DNA from: Planococcus donghaensis
GTDB taxonomy: Bacteria > Bacillota > Bacilli > Bacillales_A > Planococcaceae
Direction: 5' to 3'
DNA length: 64,000 nucleotides
Assembly (NCBI RefSeq): GCF_001687665.2
Contig: NZ_CP016543.2
Coordinates: forward strand, 3,241,372 to 3,305,371
Shown: piece after piece, positions 30,585-39,375 of the stretch
Position numbering within the stretch: the stretch's first letter is position 1
Layout: each line of letters opens with the position of its first letter
The notes under the pieces: model-generated
Database searches by the model: none
Seen by the model: the letters and a program-made list of their open reading frames with translations, nothing else
What the model was told of the DNA's origin: nothing
Program-made: the position numbers and the translations under genes

Positions 30585-30722
30585 ATGTCCGAAATGGCAA
30601 ACGATTTCAAAGAAGCGTTGATCGCTAAAGTAAAGTGCTTATCTACTAGTTCGCTGTATATGCTGAAGTACATGGCGATTATTCTTGTACCACTATACTT
30701 CATTTATTTATTTCTAAATTAA
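30585..30722 (+). CDS. Small single-pass membrane peptide, 45 residues
   Basis: ATG at 30585 follows a strong AAAGGGGG Shine-Dalgarno at 30570-30575 or so, with normal spacing. The product is a short charged N-terminus (MSEMANDFKEALIAKVKC...) followed by a hydrophobic helix (MAIILVPLYFIYLFLN). A terminator follows within eight bases. RBS, compact ORF and terminator together argue for a real gene. No known family recognised; function unknown. Confidence 0.6.
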   Translation: MSEMANDFKEALIAKVKCLSTSSLYMLKYMAIILVPLYFIYLFLN

Positions 30723-30730
30723 TGAAACTT

Positions 30731-30768
30731 AAAAGGCGATTCCGTTTTGAATGGAATCGCCTTTTTTT
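30731..30768. terminator. Bidirectional terminator
   Basis: AAAAGGCGATTCC pairs with GGAATCGCCTTTTTTT. It serves the small-peptide gene (plus) and the HxlR gene (minus). Confidence 0.9.
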
Positions 30769-30786
30769 ATTTATGATAAATGCTAT

Positions 30787-31158
30787 TCATCCATTTTTCG
30801 CAACAGGAAAGTGTTTGATGTTTTTCTTTCCCCATTCGTCCATCATTAAAACGATTGGAATTAGGCTTTCCCCTAAAGGAGTTAATGAATATTCTACTTT
30901 CGACGGAACTTCAGCAAATACTTCCCGATGGACAATCCCGTCCTCCTCTAATTCTCTAATTTGCGTAGTCAGTACCTTATGTGAAATTTTGGGAAGTAAG
31001 CGGTTAATCTCACTAAAGCGCAACACACCTTCTGTTCCCAAATAATAAATAATAATGATTTTCCACTTGCCGCTGATAATTGATAAGGTCAGTTCTTTTT
31101 CGCAATTAAATTCGCCACTCTCAATTTCCCTTTTTATTTCTGACCGCAAATCACCCAT
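30787..31158 (-). CDS. HxlR-family winged-helix regulator, divergent to fdhA
   Basis: About 123 residues with the HxlR core: [42 protein letters not shown] helix-turn-helix and winged segments, and a C-terminal dimer helix. B. subtilis HxlR activates formaldehyde detoxification genes, and this gene faces a formaldehyde dehydrogenase gene, so a similar role is likely. AAAGGGG supports ATG 31158. Codons upstream to 31215 remain open but lack a start signal. The Cys near residue 18 (FNCEKE) resembles the conserved sensor cysteine of HxlR proteins. Confidence 0.82.
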   Translation of the reverse strand: MGDLRSEIKREIESGEFNCEKELTLSIISGKWKIIIIYYLGTEGVLRFSEINRLLPKISHKVLTTQIRELEEDGIVHREVFAEVPSKVEYSLTPLGESLIPIVLMMDEWGKKNIKHFPVAKNG

Positions 31159-31375
31159 GAGCCTGCCCCTTTCTTCCATTTCTTCCTGAAAGTATCCTTT
31201 AGGTAACCTTCTCACAATAAAGTGCGTTATTCCATTAAAAAGAATTATAATTTAGAATAAATCGAAGATAGAGAATATTTAATATAAACGCTTACAGTTT
31301 TGTCTCTTCTCCGATGCTGCCCCGGTGTAAAGATTAGATCTTTCTATGTACAAAATTAGATAGGAGCTGACAGAA
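31159..31375. promoter_or_regulatory. Divergent control region HxlR / fdhA
   Basis: Contains the palindrome AAAGATTAGATCTTT (31329-31343), about 33 bases before the fdhA start. No confident -35/-10 pair seen. The fdhA RBS TAGGAG lies at about 31361. Confidence 0.4.
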
Positions 31376-32593
31376 ATGGCAGGAAACAGAGCGGTTGTAT
31401 ACAGAGGTGCTGGAACAGTAACAGTTGAAGACATTAGCTACCCTGAATTAATCATCAGAGACGGTCCCGGGGTAAATCCGTTGAATGTAGGGCGTAAATG
31501 TGAGCACGGAGTAATTGTAAAAGTCGTTACAACGAACATTTGCGGAAGTGATCAACACATGGTGCGTGGCCGGACAACAGCTCCTGAAGGGCTTGTACTC
31601 GGCCATGAAATTACCGGAGAAGTTATTGAAGTTGGCCGTGATGTTGAATTTATAAAAAAAGGTGACTTAGTATCTGTTCCATTTAATATTGCTTGTGGTC
31701 GCTGCCGCAGCTGTAAAGAGCAAGATACCCATATTTGTGAGAACGTAAATCCGGATCGTCCAGGTTCTGCTTATGGGTACGTCGATATGGGTGGATGGGT
31801 CGGCGGGCAATCGGAATATGTGATGGTCCCTTACGCAGATTTTCAGCTGCTCAAATTTCCAGATAAAGATCAGGCAATGGATAAAATACTTGATTTAACG
31901 ATGCTTTCCGATATTTTCCCGACAGGCTACCACGGTGCCGTGAGTGCTGGTGTGAAACCAGGAGCTACTGTCTATGTTGCCGGGGCTGGCCCTGTAGGTT
32001 TAGCCGCTGCCCATTCTGCTCAACTACTGGGTGCATCTGTTGTCATCGTGGGTGATTTAAACAAGGAGCGCCTTGCACAGGCCCATAGTTTCGGCTGTGA
32101 AACTGTAAATCTTCGGGAGCATCCGAACCTCGGGGAACAAATTGCTCAAATTCTAGGTGTCCCAGAAGTGGATTGCGCGATTGATTGCGTAGGCTTTGAA
32201 GCTAGCGGACATGGTGAGGGCGCTGGTGAAGCACCAGCTACCGTATTAAATTCCATTATGGATGTTACGCGTGCAGGTGGACGTCTTGGTATACCTGGAC
32301 TCTATGTAACCGGTGATCCTGGCGCTGCCGACAAAGATGCCCAAAATGGAACCTTGAAGGTGCGCTTAGGACTGGGCTGGGCAAAAGCTCATACCTTTGT
32401 AACTGGCCAAACTCCGGTTATGAGGTACCATCGTGATTTGATGAAGTCGATTTTAAGCGGAAAAGCACAAATTGCCAAAGCCGTAAACGCAACCGTCATT
32501 ACGTTAGATCAATCACCAGAGGCATACGCTGAATTTGACCATGGCGCTTCCAAGAAGTTTGTCATTGATCCGCACGGGCATTTTAAAAAATAA
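31376..32593 (+). CDS. fdhA: Glutathione-independent formaldehyde dehydrogenase
   Basis: 405 residues, zinc MDR family. It oxidises formaldehyde to formate with NAD and no thiol cofactor, as in Pseudomonas putida FdhA. The catalytic zinc site is in NICGSDQH (Cys56) and GHE (His77). The structural zinc cysteines are in CGRCRSCKEQDTHIC. The Rossmann loop is GAGPVGLAAAHSA. The family-specific insertion GGWVGGQSEYV and the long C-terminal half are present. TAGGAG precedes ATG 31376. With the divergent HxlR gene it forms a formaldehyde-response unit. Confidence 0.93.
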   Translation: MAGNRAVVYRGAGTVTVEDISYPELIIRDGPGVNPLNVGRKCEHGVIVKVVTTNICGSDQHMVRGRTTAPEGLVLGHEITGEVIEVGRDVEFIKKGDLVSVPFNIACGRCRSCKEQDTHICENVNPDRPGSAYGYVDMGGWVGGQSEYVMVPYADFQLLKFPDKDQAMDKILDLTMLSDIFPTGYHGAVSAGVKPGATVYVAGAGPVGLAAAHSAQLLGASVVIVGDLNKERLAQAHSFGCETVNLREHPNLGEQIAQILGVPEVDCAIDCVGFEASGHGEGAGEAPATVLNSIMDVTRAGGRLGIPGLYVTGDPGAADKDAQNGTLKVRLGLGWAKAHTFVTGQTPVMRYHRDLMKSILSGKAQIAKAVNATVITLDQSPEAYAEFDHGASKKFVIDPHGHFKK

Positions 32594-32663
32594 GTTACTT
32601 GCTCCTCTGCTTATGGAGTAACAGGGAGGTTTATTTCCTTGTGGATGATGCGTGTTTTAATAT

Positions 32664-32700
32664 GAAAAAGCGCTAGGATTATAATCCTGGCGCTTTTTTT
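32664..32700 (+). terminator. fdhA terminator
   Basis: AAAAAGCGCtAGGATT pairs with AATCCTgGCGCTTTTTTT. Confidence 0.88.
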
Positions 32701-32757
32701 ATTTTGGAAAGGTGGGTGAACAGGACTTCCACTATATCTTTGTCGAGAAAACCTCAC

Positions 32758-33237
32758 TTACTTATGATACGGTTCACCCTTCATAATCCGAAACGCCCGA
32801 TAAACCTGCTCCACCAAAATCAACTTCATCAATTGATGGGGAAACGTCATCTTCGAAAACGATAATTTTTCATCCGCCCGCTTTAACACCTCGTCATGCA
32901 ATCCAAGCGATCCGCCAATGACAAAGACAATTTTGCTGCGGCCATAGGTCATTAACGATTCGATATCTTTTGCCAGCTGCTCTGAAGTTTTCATCTTGCC
33001 ATCAATCGCTAATGCAATGACATACGCGTCAGCGGAAATTTTCGCCAAAATTCGGTCGGCTTCTTTCTTTTTGACAATTTCCATGTCCGCATCACTCAAT
33101 TGCTCTGGTGCTTTTTCGTCCGCAACTTCAATTTCATTAATTTTTGAATAGCTTCCCAGTCGTTTTGTGTACTCTTCGATTCCAGCTTTCAAATATTTCT
33201 CTTTCAACTTTCCTACACTGATAATTGAGATATTCAC
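32758..33237 (-). CDS. rlmH: 23S rRNA (pseudouridine1915-N3)-methyltransferase RlmH
   Basis: 159 residues, SPOUT methyltransferase. It methylates pseudouridine 1915 of 23S rRNA on the 70S ribosome using S-adenosylmethionine. The full family length runs from [16 protein letters not shown] to the conserved C-terminal [20 protein letters not shown]; the SAM-binding knot is seen as [23 protein letters not shown] precedes the ATG. Its place beside htrC and the CxxH/CxxC gene is conserved near the origin in Bacillales. Several DnaA boxes lie in its upstream region. Confidence 0.97.
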   Translation of the reverse strand: MNISIISVGKLKEKYLKAGIEEYTKRLGSYSKINEIEVADEKAPEQLSDADMEIVKKKEADRILAKISADAYVIALAIDGKMKTSEQLAKDIESLMTYGRSKIVFVIGGSLGLHDEVLKRADEKLSFSKMTFPHQLMKLILVEQVYRAFRIMKGEPYHK

Positions 33238-33272
33238 AACTTATCCCCCTTCACATTAAATTTACAAACAAG

Positions 33273-33655
33273 TTATACACAATAGTTATACACATACTAA
33301 CATCCAATTTCTACATATTGTGCTCGATCATGCGTTTGCCACAAGATACGTTGCAGCCTCTTTGCAATAATCACAAGTTGTGGATAACTTTTCTGTTTCT
33401 GATAATTCTGTTAGTATCGGATAATTTTTAGTCTCTGCCACGAACACGTCTAACGCATGCTCCACGTGGGTTTTACAGCATTTTATCTCCATTATTTCCA
33501 CCTCTTTCGATTTCCGAATATTCCACATAGTTATACACATTTCATTCACCTTTATCCACACCCTATTTTAACAGACCTAAAGAGTTCCGGATAGCGAAGC
33601 TTTTATCCTCTTGTGGATTGTTAACAATAAATATGCACATTAAAAGTTATCCACA
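33273..33655. other. DnaA-box cluster outside oriC
   Basis: Six strong boxes in 383 bases: TTATACACA at 33273, 33286 and 33531 (plus); TTATCCACA at 33552 and 33647 (plus) and 33379 (minus). Weaker 7-8/9 matches lie at 33241, 33612 and 33631. The CxxH/CxxC gene sits inside the cluster. The gap 33493-33886 holds no other gene. Confidence 0.75.
33328..33492 (-). CDS. CxxH/CxxC small protein (BA_5709/YyzF type)
   Basis: 54 residues beginning MEIKCCKTHVEHALDV. The cysteine/histidine pairs (CCKTH near the start, CDYC near the end) suggest a small metal-binding fold, and a neighbouring position to rlmH is typical for the family. Function is not established. AAAGAGGTGG precedes ATG 33492. In-frame upstream ATGs to 33561 lack an RBS and are overlapped by DnaA boxes. 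It is likely cotranscribed with rlmH, 90 bases downstream. Confidence 0.85.
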   Translation of the reverse strand: MEIKCCKTHVEHALDVFVAETKNYPILTELSETEKLSTTCDYCKEAATYLVANA

Positions 33656-33886
33656 TGCTATTTTCACCTTCCCGAACGTTTTTACTTTTCCTCTAAATTT
33701 CAGAATTTATTATTTGAATAGTATTAGTTCAAGACAATGAAATGAGAAGCGAGTATTCAATCCTTTATATTAGACAAGATTAATATCCTCTTAAGTGGAG
33801 AATACTTAGATTTCCTTTGGTTATACGAATGTTATATACTGATTTCACATACTCATCACTTTACTATGATATTTGGAGGAGATCTT

Positions 33887-34636
33887 ATGATGTTCGAAAA
33901 CAACGTAGTAATTGTTAATGGTGGAACCGATGGAATTGGTAAAGAAGTGGTTCGTTTCTTTTGCAAAGAAGGGGCTACCGTTCATTTTACTGGAAGAGAT
34001 CGCAACAAAGGCTCTCAAGTAGAAAGTGAATGCGATGGAAGGGCTCATTTTTACCAAGTCCATAACGAAAACGTGGAAGAAATCGAAAGCTTTTTTAAAA
34101 CACTTGAAAATAACGGTCACAACGTTGATATTCTATTCAATAGTGCTGGTATTTTATCGACAGGAATGGGGCCTTTGTCTCGAGTAAAACTAGATGACTG
34201 GAATCATTTAATTGCGGTCAATCAAACAGCCATCTTCGTCTATATGAAATATTCTTTAGTCGGGATGAGCAAGCAACGAAATGGCGTTATTATTAATAAT
34301 GCAGCCATCCTTGGAAACGATAAGGTTAATCCTATGCTGCCAGCTTATAGTGGAACAAAAGCAGCGATTGTGGCAATGACTCAAAGCACAGCACTTCGCT
34401 TTGCTAACCTCGGAATTCGCGTAAATTGCATATCCCCTGGCCCTACAGAAACCGACCTAGCCATTAATGCATATGGCGGAACAGAGAAGTATGAAGAACA
34501 ATCCAAAAAACACCCTCGAGGAAGTTACGGAAAACCAAGTGAGATTGCAGAAGTTGTTCTATTTTTAGCTTCAGACAAAGCATCCTATATAAACGGTGCG
34601 GAAATAGTCGTAGACGGTGGCTACTCCTTAAAATAA
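33887..34636 (+). CDS. SDR-family oxidoreductase with atypical active site
   Basis: About 249 residues, classical short-chain dehydrogenase fold. The cofactor loop GGTDGIGK follows the first strand, NSAGIL gives the NAG-like motif, and Tyr/Lys appear in YSGTK. In the strand that normally carries the catalytic serine (NISS), this protein reads NNAA, so the serine appears replaced by alanine, with a one-residue longer loop to the tyrosine. Activity may be altered. GGAGGAG supports ATG 33887 (another ATG at 33890). It has no obvious terminator, and a GC-rich repeat follows. Confidence 0.88.
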   Translation: MMFENNVVIVNGGTDGIGKEVVRFFCKEGATVHFTGRDRNKGSQVESECDGRAHFYQVHNENVEEIESFFKTLENNGHNVDILFNSAGILSTGMGPLSRVKLDDWNHLIAVNQTAIFVYMKYSLVGMSKQRNGVIINNAAILGNDKVNPMLPAYSGTKAAIVAMTQSTALRFANLGIRVNCISPGPTETDLAINAYGGTEKYEEQSKKHPRGSYGKPSEIAEVVLFLASDKASYINGAEIVVDGGYSLK

Positions 34637-34682
34637 ACAAATTCAGAGTATATTTCCTATCTTAAAAAAGAACCTTTCACTA

Positions 34683-34835
34683 GCGAAGGCGCGTCTACGG
34701 GGTAGGCGAAGCGAGAAGACAGATGATCTTCCTGGCTTCTCGCGAAAGCCAAGGAGGAGCGATTTTGGCTCCTCCTTGGCGACGAGCTTGCGCAGGAGCA
34801 ATCATCTTTGCTCTACCCAAAGCGACCAAAGCGAT
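34683..34835. repeat. GC-rich imperfect-palindrome intergenic repeat A
   Basis: GGTAG (34701) and AGATGAT (34721) are matched by ATCATCT (34801) and CTACC (34813), around an inner hairpin AAGGAGGAGC/GCTCCTCCTT. The composition is unlike its AT-rich flanks. It resembles small palindromic repeats dispersed in Bacillales genomes. Open frames crossing it are not believed to be genes. Confidence 0.65.
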
Positions 34836-34848
34836 AAATTTCCACAAA

Positions 34849-34880
34849 AAAACCTGCATAGAAGTTTCTATGCAGGTTTT
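34849..34880 (-). terminator. htrC terminator
   Basis: AAAACCTGCATAGAA and TTTCTATGCAGGTTTT arms just beyond the htrC stop. Confidence 0.88.
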
Positions 34881-34885
34881 CTATT

Positions 34886-36100
34886 TTACAATGCTGAATT
34901 ATCCACAAGCTTTAAGTTGAATTCGATTAACTCACCATCTCGATACGCTTTAACGGTCAGTTCATCACCGATTTTCTTTTTATTGTATAAATGCTTTCGC
35001 AACTCGATAATATCGTCTATTGCGGTACCATCCATTTCAATAATTACATCAAACTGCTCCATACCCGCCGCAGCTGCAGCAGAACCTTCTATCACTGAAT
35101 TGACAACGACACCCGTTACCACGTCTTCAGGAAGCTTTAAGGTGTCTTGACGAGAAGCTTGGGGCACTTGAACCAAATCCATCAACGTTACACCCATTGC
35201 AGGTCGAATCATTTCCCCATTTTCTTCAATCGACTCGATCACAGGAATCGCAGAATTGATGGGAATCGAAAATCCAATGCCTTCTACTTGCGAAGTCGCG
35301 ATTTTCATCGAATTGATGCCAACCAATTGCCCTGCTAAATTGACCAATGCGCCACCACTGTTTCCTGGATTTATCGCTGCATCTGTCTGCAACACTTCTG
35401 CTTGCCAATCCTCTTGACCATCTCCATTCAAATCCACTGGCACCGCTCGATCTTTACCAGAAACGACACCCGTCGTCACTGAACCTGAAAAATCCAGACC
35501 TAACGGATTGCCAATTGCAATCACTGTCTCTCCTTGTTTTAACGCATCTGAATCCCCAAATTGAGCAACCGCCTGCACTTTAGCGCCGTCCATTTCAAGT
35601 ACAGCCAAATCGGTCCATATATCACTTCCTACTAGCTCGGCTTGAACTTTAGAACCGTCCGACAACGTCACTTCAATACCACTGGCTCCATCAATAACAT
35701 GATGATTCGTAACGACATACGCCTTTCCATTTTCGTTTTTATAAATAACACCAGATCCCGTGCCAACAGCTTGTTCTTGTTGCGGTGATTGAGACCAAAA
35801 ATCCCCATTCGCTTGCAAATTACTAACCCCCACAACCGCATCCGCCGCTATATCAACTGCTTTTGTCACATCTGTCATAATATTAACCGAAACTGCCTCA
35901 GAACCTTCTTTCGCACCTTGCTCTACAATTTGCGTGTCACTAGTGCCATTTTCCGGTCTTAGCTCTGGTAAGGTATAAAACAATACCCATACTAATAACG
36001 CACCTACTACAACTCCGCCAAGACCTGCAGCAAACGCACCAAACCGGCTTGGTCTCGGCCTACCATTTGGTGTTTGATTGTAATAACCCACCGCACTCAT
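34886..36100 (-). CDS. htrC: HtrA-like membrane serine protease HtrC (YyxA)
   Basis: 404 residues. A short cytosolic Arg/Pro-rich tail, one TM helix (about 22-43), an extracellular trypsin-like domain and a C-terminal PDZ domain (about 295-395). Catalytic triad His134 (NHHVIDG), Asp164 (TDLAVL) and Ser248 (GNSGGA). An acidic insert with DLNGDGQEDW near residue 223 is notable. It degrades or refolds misfolded proteins at the cell surface. It is downstream of the walRKHIJ genes, as in Bacillus, but separated by a repeat-bearing gap. Confidence 0.94.
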   Translation of the reverse strand: MSAVGYYNQTPNGRPRPSRFGAFAAGLGGVVVGALLVWVLFYTLPELRPENGTSDTQIVEQGAKEGSEAVSVNIMTDVTKAVDIAADAVVGVSNLQANGDFWSQSPQQEQAVGTGSGVIYKNENGKAYVVTNHHVIDGASGIEVTLSDGSKVQAELVGSDIWTDLAVLEMDGAKVQAVAQFGDSDALKQGETVIAIGNPLGLDFSGSVTTGVVSGKDRAVPVDLNGDGQEDWQAEVLQTDAAINPGNSGGALVNLAGQLVGINSMKIATSQVEGIGFSIPINSAIPVIESIEENGEMIRPAMGVTLMDLVQVPQASRQDTLKLPEDVVTGVVVNSVIEGSAAAAAGMEQFDVIIEMDGTAIDDIIELRKHLYNKKKIGDELTVKAYRDGELIEFNLKLVDNSAL

Positions 36101-36253
36101 CCTTCCTTTATCTTCTCTCTCTATTTACCCCGTTTGAACCATTTATAAGACCTTTATAATTTCAGTTTAAAAATTTCGTGTAACCAATGCAAGCTGGAAA
36201 AACTTCGTATATTTAACTTTCTTCTAATATCAATAAAAAGAGTATTCAACACA

Positions 36254-36380
36254 CGTAGAAGAAGTCGTATTAGTCGGCGACTCCTGCGGGAAAGCGGAGT
36301 AATGAGACCCCGCAGGAGCTTGCGACGAGGAGGCTCATCGCTCCGCCCGCGGAAAGCGTCCGGCTAACACGACTTCTTCG
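36254..36380. repeat. GC-rich imperfect-palindrome intergenic repeat B
   Basis: Outer arms GAAGAAGTCGT (36258-36268) and ACGACTTCTTC (36369-36379). Inner arms CTCCTGCGGG (36281) and CCCGCAGGAG (36309). Much richer in GC than its surroundings. This GACTCCTGCGGG...CCCCGCAGGAG type is a familiar dispersed repeat in Planococcus and related bacilli (from general knowledge). The rest of the htrC-walJ gap (36101-36442) holds no gene. Confidence 0.8.
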
Positions 36381-36442
36381 TTTATTTCTCAACAAAAAAG
36401 CCATCCAAAAGTCACTTTCATGACCTTTGAACAGCTCTTCTC

Positions 36443-37231
36443 TTACACAACGATTAATTTAGTCGGTATATTGGCATCCGTATCAAACAGATTCACGTAT
36501 TCTCCCGTGATAATCCCTTTTGACTGCAATGTTTGCTCAACACTCATACGCGCTAAATCTTTCATATTATTGTCTTTACTCAAATGCGAAAGATAAATGC
36601 GCGTCGGTTTTTCAGCAATCACTTCACTCATCGCCACTGCCGCATCTTCATTCGACACGTGACCCACATCACTTAAAATCCTACGTTTAATCGACCATGG
36701 ATAACGGCCCATCTGCAGCATTCCCACGTCGTGATTACTTTCGAACACATACGAATCCGACGCTTGAATAACGCCTTTCATCCGGTCGCTGACATAACCT
36801 GTATCCGTAATCAACGACAACTTCCGACCATTCGCATGAAACACATAAAACATAGGATCTGCCGCATCGTGTGACACAGCAAACGATTCAATATCCATCG
36901 AACCGAAAGTTTTCACCGTGTCCATATCAAAATGGAATCGCTGCTCTACAGGAACCGCTCCGATCAACCCATCCATCGCAGACCATGTTTTCGCGTTGGC
37001 ATAAATCGGCACTTTGTGTTTACGTGCTACAATCCCAAGCCCTTTAATGTGATCGCTATGTTCATGAGTGACCAAAATGCCATCCAAATCGCTCATTTTT
37101 TTACCGATTGCCGCAAACAATTCTTCCATCTTACGGCCACTAAGTCCCGCATCGACTAAAAAAGAATGTTCTCCGTTCTCGATATATGTGGCATTGCCGC
37201 TTGAACCGCTGGCTAATACACTGAATTGCAT
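36443..37231 (-). CDS. walJ: WalJ (YycJ) metallo-beta-lactamase-fold nuclease
   Basis: 262 residues. Metallo-beta-lactamase fold with the dimetal motif THEHSDH (55-61). Further metal ligands are seen around ITDTG and at [10 protein letters not shown]. WalJ homologues are exonucleases linked to mismatch repair and to the essential Wal operon. It lies 13 bases after walI and is the last gene of the operon. GGAGAT precedes ATG 37231. Confidence 0.95.
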   Translation of the reverse strand: MQFSVLASGSSGNATYIENGEHSFLVDAGLSGRKMEELFAAIGKKMSDLDGILVTHEHSDHIKGLGIVARKHKVPIYANAKTWSAMDGLIGAVPVEQRFHFDMDTVKTFGSMDIESFAVSHDAADPMFYVFHANGRKLSLITDTGYVSDRMKGVIQASDSYVFESNHDVGMLQMGRYPWSIKRRILSDVGHVSNEDAAVAMSEVIAEKPTRIYLSHLSKDNNMKDLARMSVEQTLQSKGIITGEYVNLFDTDANIPTKLIVV

Positions 37232-37244
37232 AGTGAAAATCTCC

Positions 37245-38054
37245 TTACTCTACTTCTTCTGGTGGTTTGTTCAATTCAATAACTCCGTCTTTTACCGCAT
37301 TCACAAAATAATCTTGTCGGCTTCCATCTTCAAGTTCGCCTTGAACATGCCATGTTGGGACAAACATTTGACGGTTTTTTGATACTAGAACATGTACCGA
37401 ATAACCTAATTCTGTATTGACGATTTTAGTACCATATTCCAACATGTTTTTTTGGTAAAGGGTATGAATGGCGGTGACCGCTGTCACTAAACTTTTCGGT
37501 TCTTCGTTTTCGATAATATTGGTGAACATCGTTTGTTCATAGCGGACAACATTCCCTTCGTTATCCCAATACACCGTTACTTTTCCATCATCGCTATAAT
37601 AAAGAACTTCACCAGCAAGCTTTTGAAAATAGACTGCTTTATTTAACTCTTTATCAATCTCCCATAATTCATAGGAAGTGCCTTCATACACGTTTTGTTC
37701 CATAAACGTAGCTAACGCTTTTGCGCTTTCTGGTTCGCCCACCGGTGAAACAGCTTTTTCATACGAAACTTGTAGTTTTTTTCCGTCTTGAATATTCACT
37801 TGAACATTTTCTTTAGGTGCTTCTTTCGCCGTGAATATTTTCGTTTCTCCACGAATATAAGGCATCCCTTCCACATTTTCAGGAAGGTTTGAATAGGTAA
37901 TTTTATCAGCTTGTAACTTTTCATCCACTGAGGATTCCGAAAGCACTTCTACATTTTTCGCTTCTGTATACCGATTCAAGTACAAGGAATACAAAAAGAC
38001 ATTTAAAATAGAAAAGACAATGATAAAAATAGTCTTGGTTTTATTCCAATCCAA
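37245..38054 (-). CDS. walI: WalI (YycI) membrane regulator of WalK
   Basis: 269 residues, with one N-terminal TM helix (about 8-24) and an extracellular domain of the YycI type. With WalH it forms a complex that holds the WalK kinase in check in Bacillus. The family trait of two homologous pseudo-domains outside the membrane is consistent with length. The start overlaps the walH stop by 14 bases, so translation is probably coupled. Confidence 0.93.
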   Translation of the reverse strand: MDWNKTKTIFIIVFSILNVFLYSLYLNRYTEAKNVEVLSESSVDEKLQADKITYSNLPENVEGMPYIRGETKIFTAKEAPKENVQVNIQDGKKLQVSYEKAVSPVGEPESAKALATFMEQNVYEGTSYELWEIDKELNKAVYFQKLAGEVLYYSDDGKVTVYWDNEGNVVRYEQTMFTNIIENEEPKSLVTAVTAIHTLYQKNMLEYGTKIVNTELGYSVHVLVSKNRQMFVPTWHVQGELEDGSRQDYFVNAVKDGVIELNKPPEEVE

Positions 38055-39375
38055 GTTCTCCCCCTCCTGTCAATTCAGTTGGCAGCTCTGTCCAAATCCC
38101 ATTTGTTTTCACGTACCACGTCGGCTCAAAAATGATAAAAGAATCATCTTCACTTCTCGTTACATGATAAGCAGGCGTAACATCCGTTATCGCGGATCGT
38201 TCTTCTTCCTCCATTTGTCCAAGAGCTTTCAATACATTTTCTCCTGAAGCAAGTACAACTACTCTTTTTTCTGCTTCTGAATCTAATTGATAAGCTGGTC
38301 GAACATAACTATAAACTTGTTCGATTCCGTCATCTATTCCCCACATCACTTCTAGATCCGTAGTAGTCGAATTACTGAAGACCGGTAAATCAGCTACGTA
38401 TAATTGATACTCAATTTGCTGATTTACTGAATTCATGCCTGCATAGAAATATTGATCTGTCCAGCCGCCATGGGCATTAATGTAGTTCAGCGAATCGAAA
38501 AGTAAATCTGATGGAATCGCTGGATCTGTGGTTTCGGCTTTTGGCTGTATATAACTTATGCTTTTGGTGTTCGGATTTTCTCTCATAAATGCCCCTGAAT
38601 CATCCGTATACTCCTGCGTTTTTAAATCCGCTGAGAAGACCAATTCTGGACTATCCAATAACGCTTCTGCAAACTTCGAAGTTGAAATTTCTTCTAATAA
38701 AAACCCAATACTCGTCTTCTCAACTTTTTCTTGTTGCACATAGATCGGTAATACCCCAATCGCGTCATCTGTAACATAGGTATCATAGTCGCCCGCTTGG
38801 TCCACAATCTCTGTTTGGAATTGATACAAGTCTTCTACTCGAAGATCTGCTTTGTATATTCTTCCTGACAACGAGTTAATAAAATATAAAGCCGGACGAT
38901 CATTAGCTGGTGCATCCCATTCGATAATAAGCCGGTCAAAAGAAGATTCTGGAATTGTTGTATCCACAATATTATTAATCGAGTCAAAAACTGGTAAGGG
39001 TACTAATCCGGGATAGTAAACAAGCGCTCGTTTTGAGCTGTGCATATAAGATTTTATCGTCGCTGGAGTTGCTTCATCTTGCACCAATCTTATATTGCTA
39101 ATTTGCCAGTTCTTCACAGACTCAAGCAAGACTTCAATATCATTTTGGTCGCTCGTCCCGGTGACATTTTCGTCGTTATGAAACAGTAGTTTTACGGGAC
39201 GAACAATTTCTTCTGTGTTTTTCGTTTCTGAAATTGGCATTTCTACTGTAGTAGTTGGTTCAATAATTTCATGTGTTGGTGTGAACGTCCAAATAGTAAA
39301 GGTTAACGCAAGACTCAGTAGGATGAGTAAAAACAAGGCGATCGACTTGATATGTTCTACATATTTCAATCCCAC
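38041..39375 (-). CDS. walH: WalH (YycH) membrane regulator of WalK
   Basis: 444 residues. One TM helix near residues 10-28 and a long extracellular region, as in YycH. It acts with WalI to tune the WalK sensor kinase. Gene overlaps on both sides: 10 bases with walK upstream and 14 with walI downstream. Low sequence conservation is usual for this family, so position in the operon is strong support for the call. Confidence 0.93.
   Translation of the reverse strand: MGLKYVEHIKSIALFLLILLSLALTFTIWTFTPTHEIIEPTTTVEMPISETKNTEEIVRPVKLLFHNDENVTGTSDQNDIEVLLESVKNWQISNIRLVQDEATPATIKSYMHSSKRALVYYPGLVPLPVFDSINNIVDTTIPESSFDRLIIEWDAPANDRPALYFINSLSGRIYKADLRVEDLYQFQTEIVDQAGDYDTYVTDDAIGVLPIYVQQEKVEKTSIGFLLEEISTSKFAEALLDSPELVFSADLKTQEYTDDSGAFMRENPNTKSISYIQPKAETTDPAIPSDLLFDSLNYINAHGGWTDQYFYAGMNSVNQQIEYQLYVADLPVFSNSTTTDLEVMWGIDDGIEQVYSYVRPAYQLDSEAEKRVVVLASGENVLKALGQMEEEERSAITDVTPAYHVTRSEDDSFIIFEPTWYVKTNGIWTELPTELTGGGELGLE

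Noticed and set aside
33450..33490. CACGTG near 33466 as a further parS
   Set aside because: Only about 10 of 16 bases match the consensus.
33273..33655. DnaA-box cluster as a CRISPR array or tandem repeat
   Set aside because: The nine-base units are irregularly spaced, on both strands, and have no constant repeat-spacer pattern.
34723..34920. Open frames crossing repeat A
   Set aside because: They run through the palindromic repeat and the htrC terminator and lack a start signal.
34683..36380. Repeats A and B as ends of one transposon carrying htrC
   Set aside because: The two repeats differ in sequence, htrC is in its normal chromosomal position, and no transposase is present.
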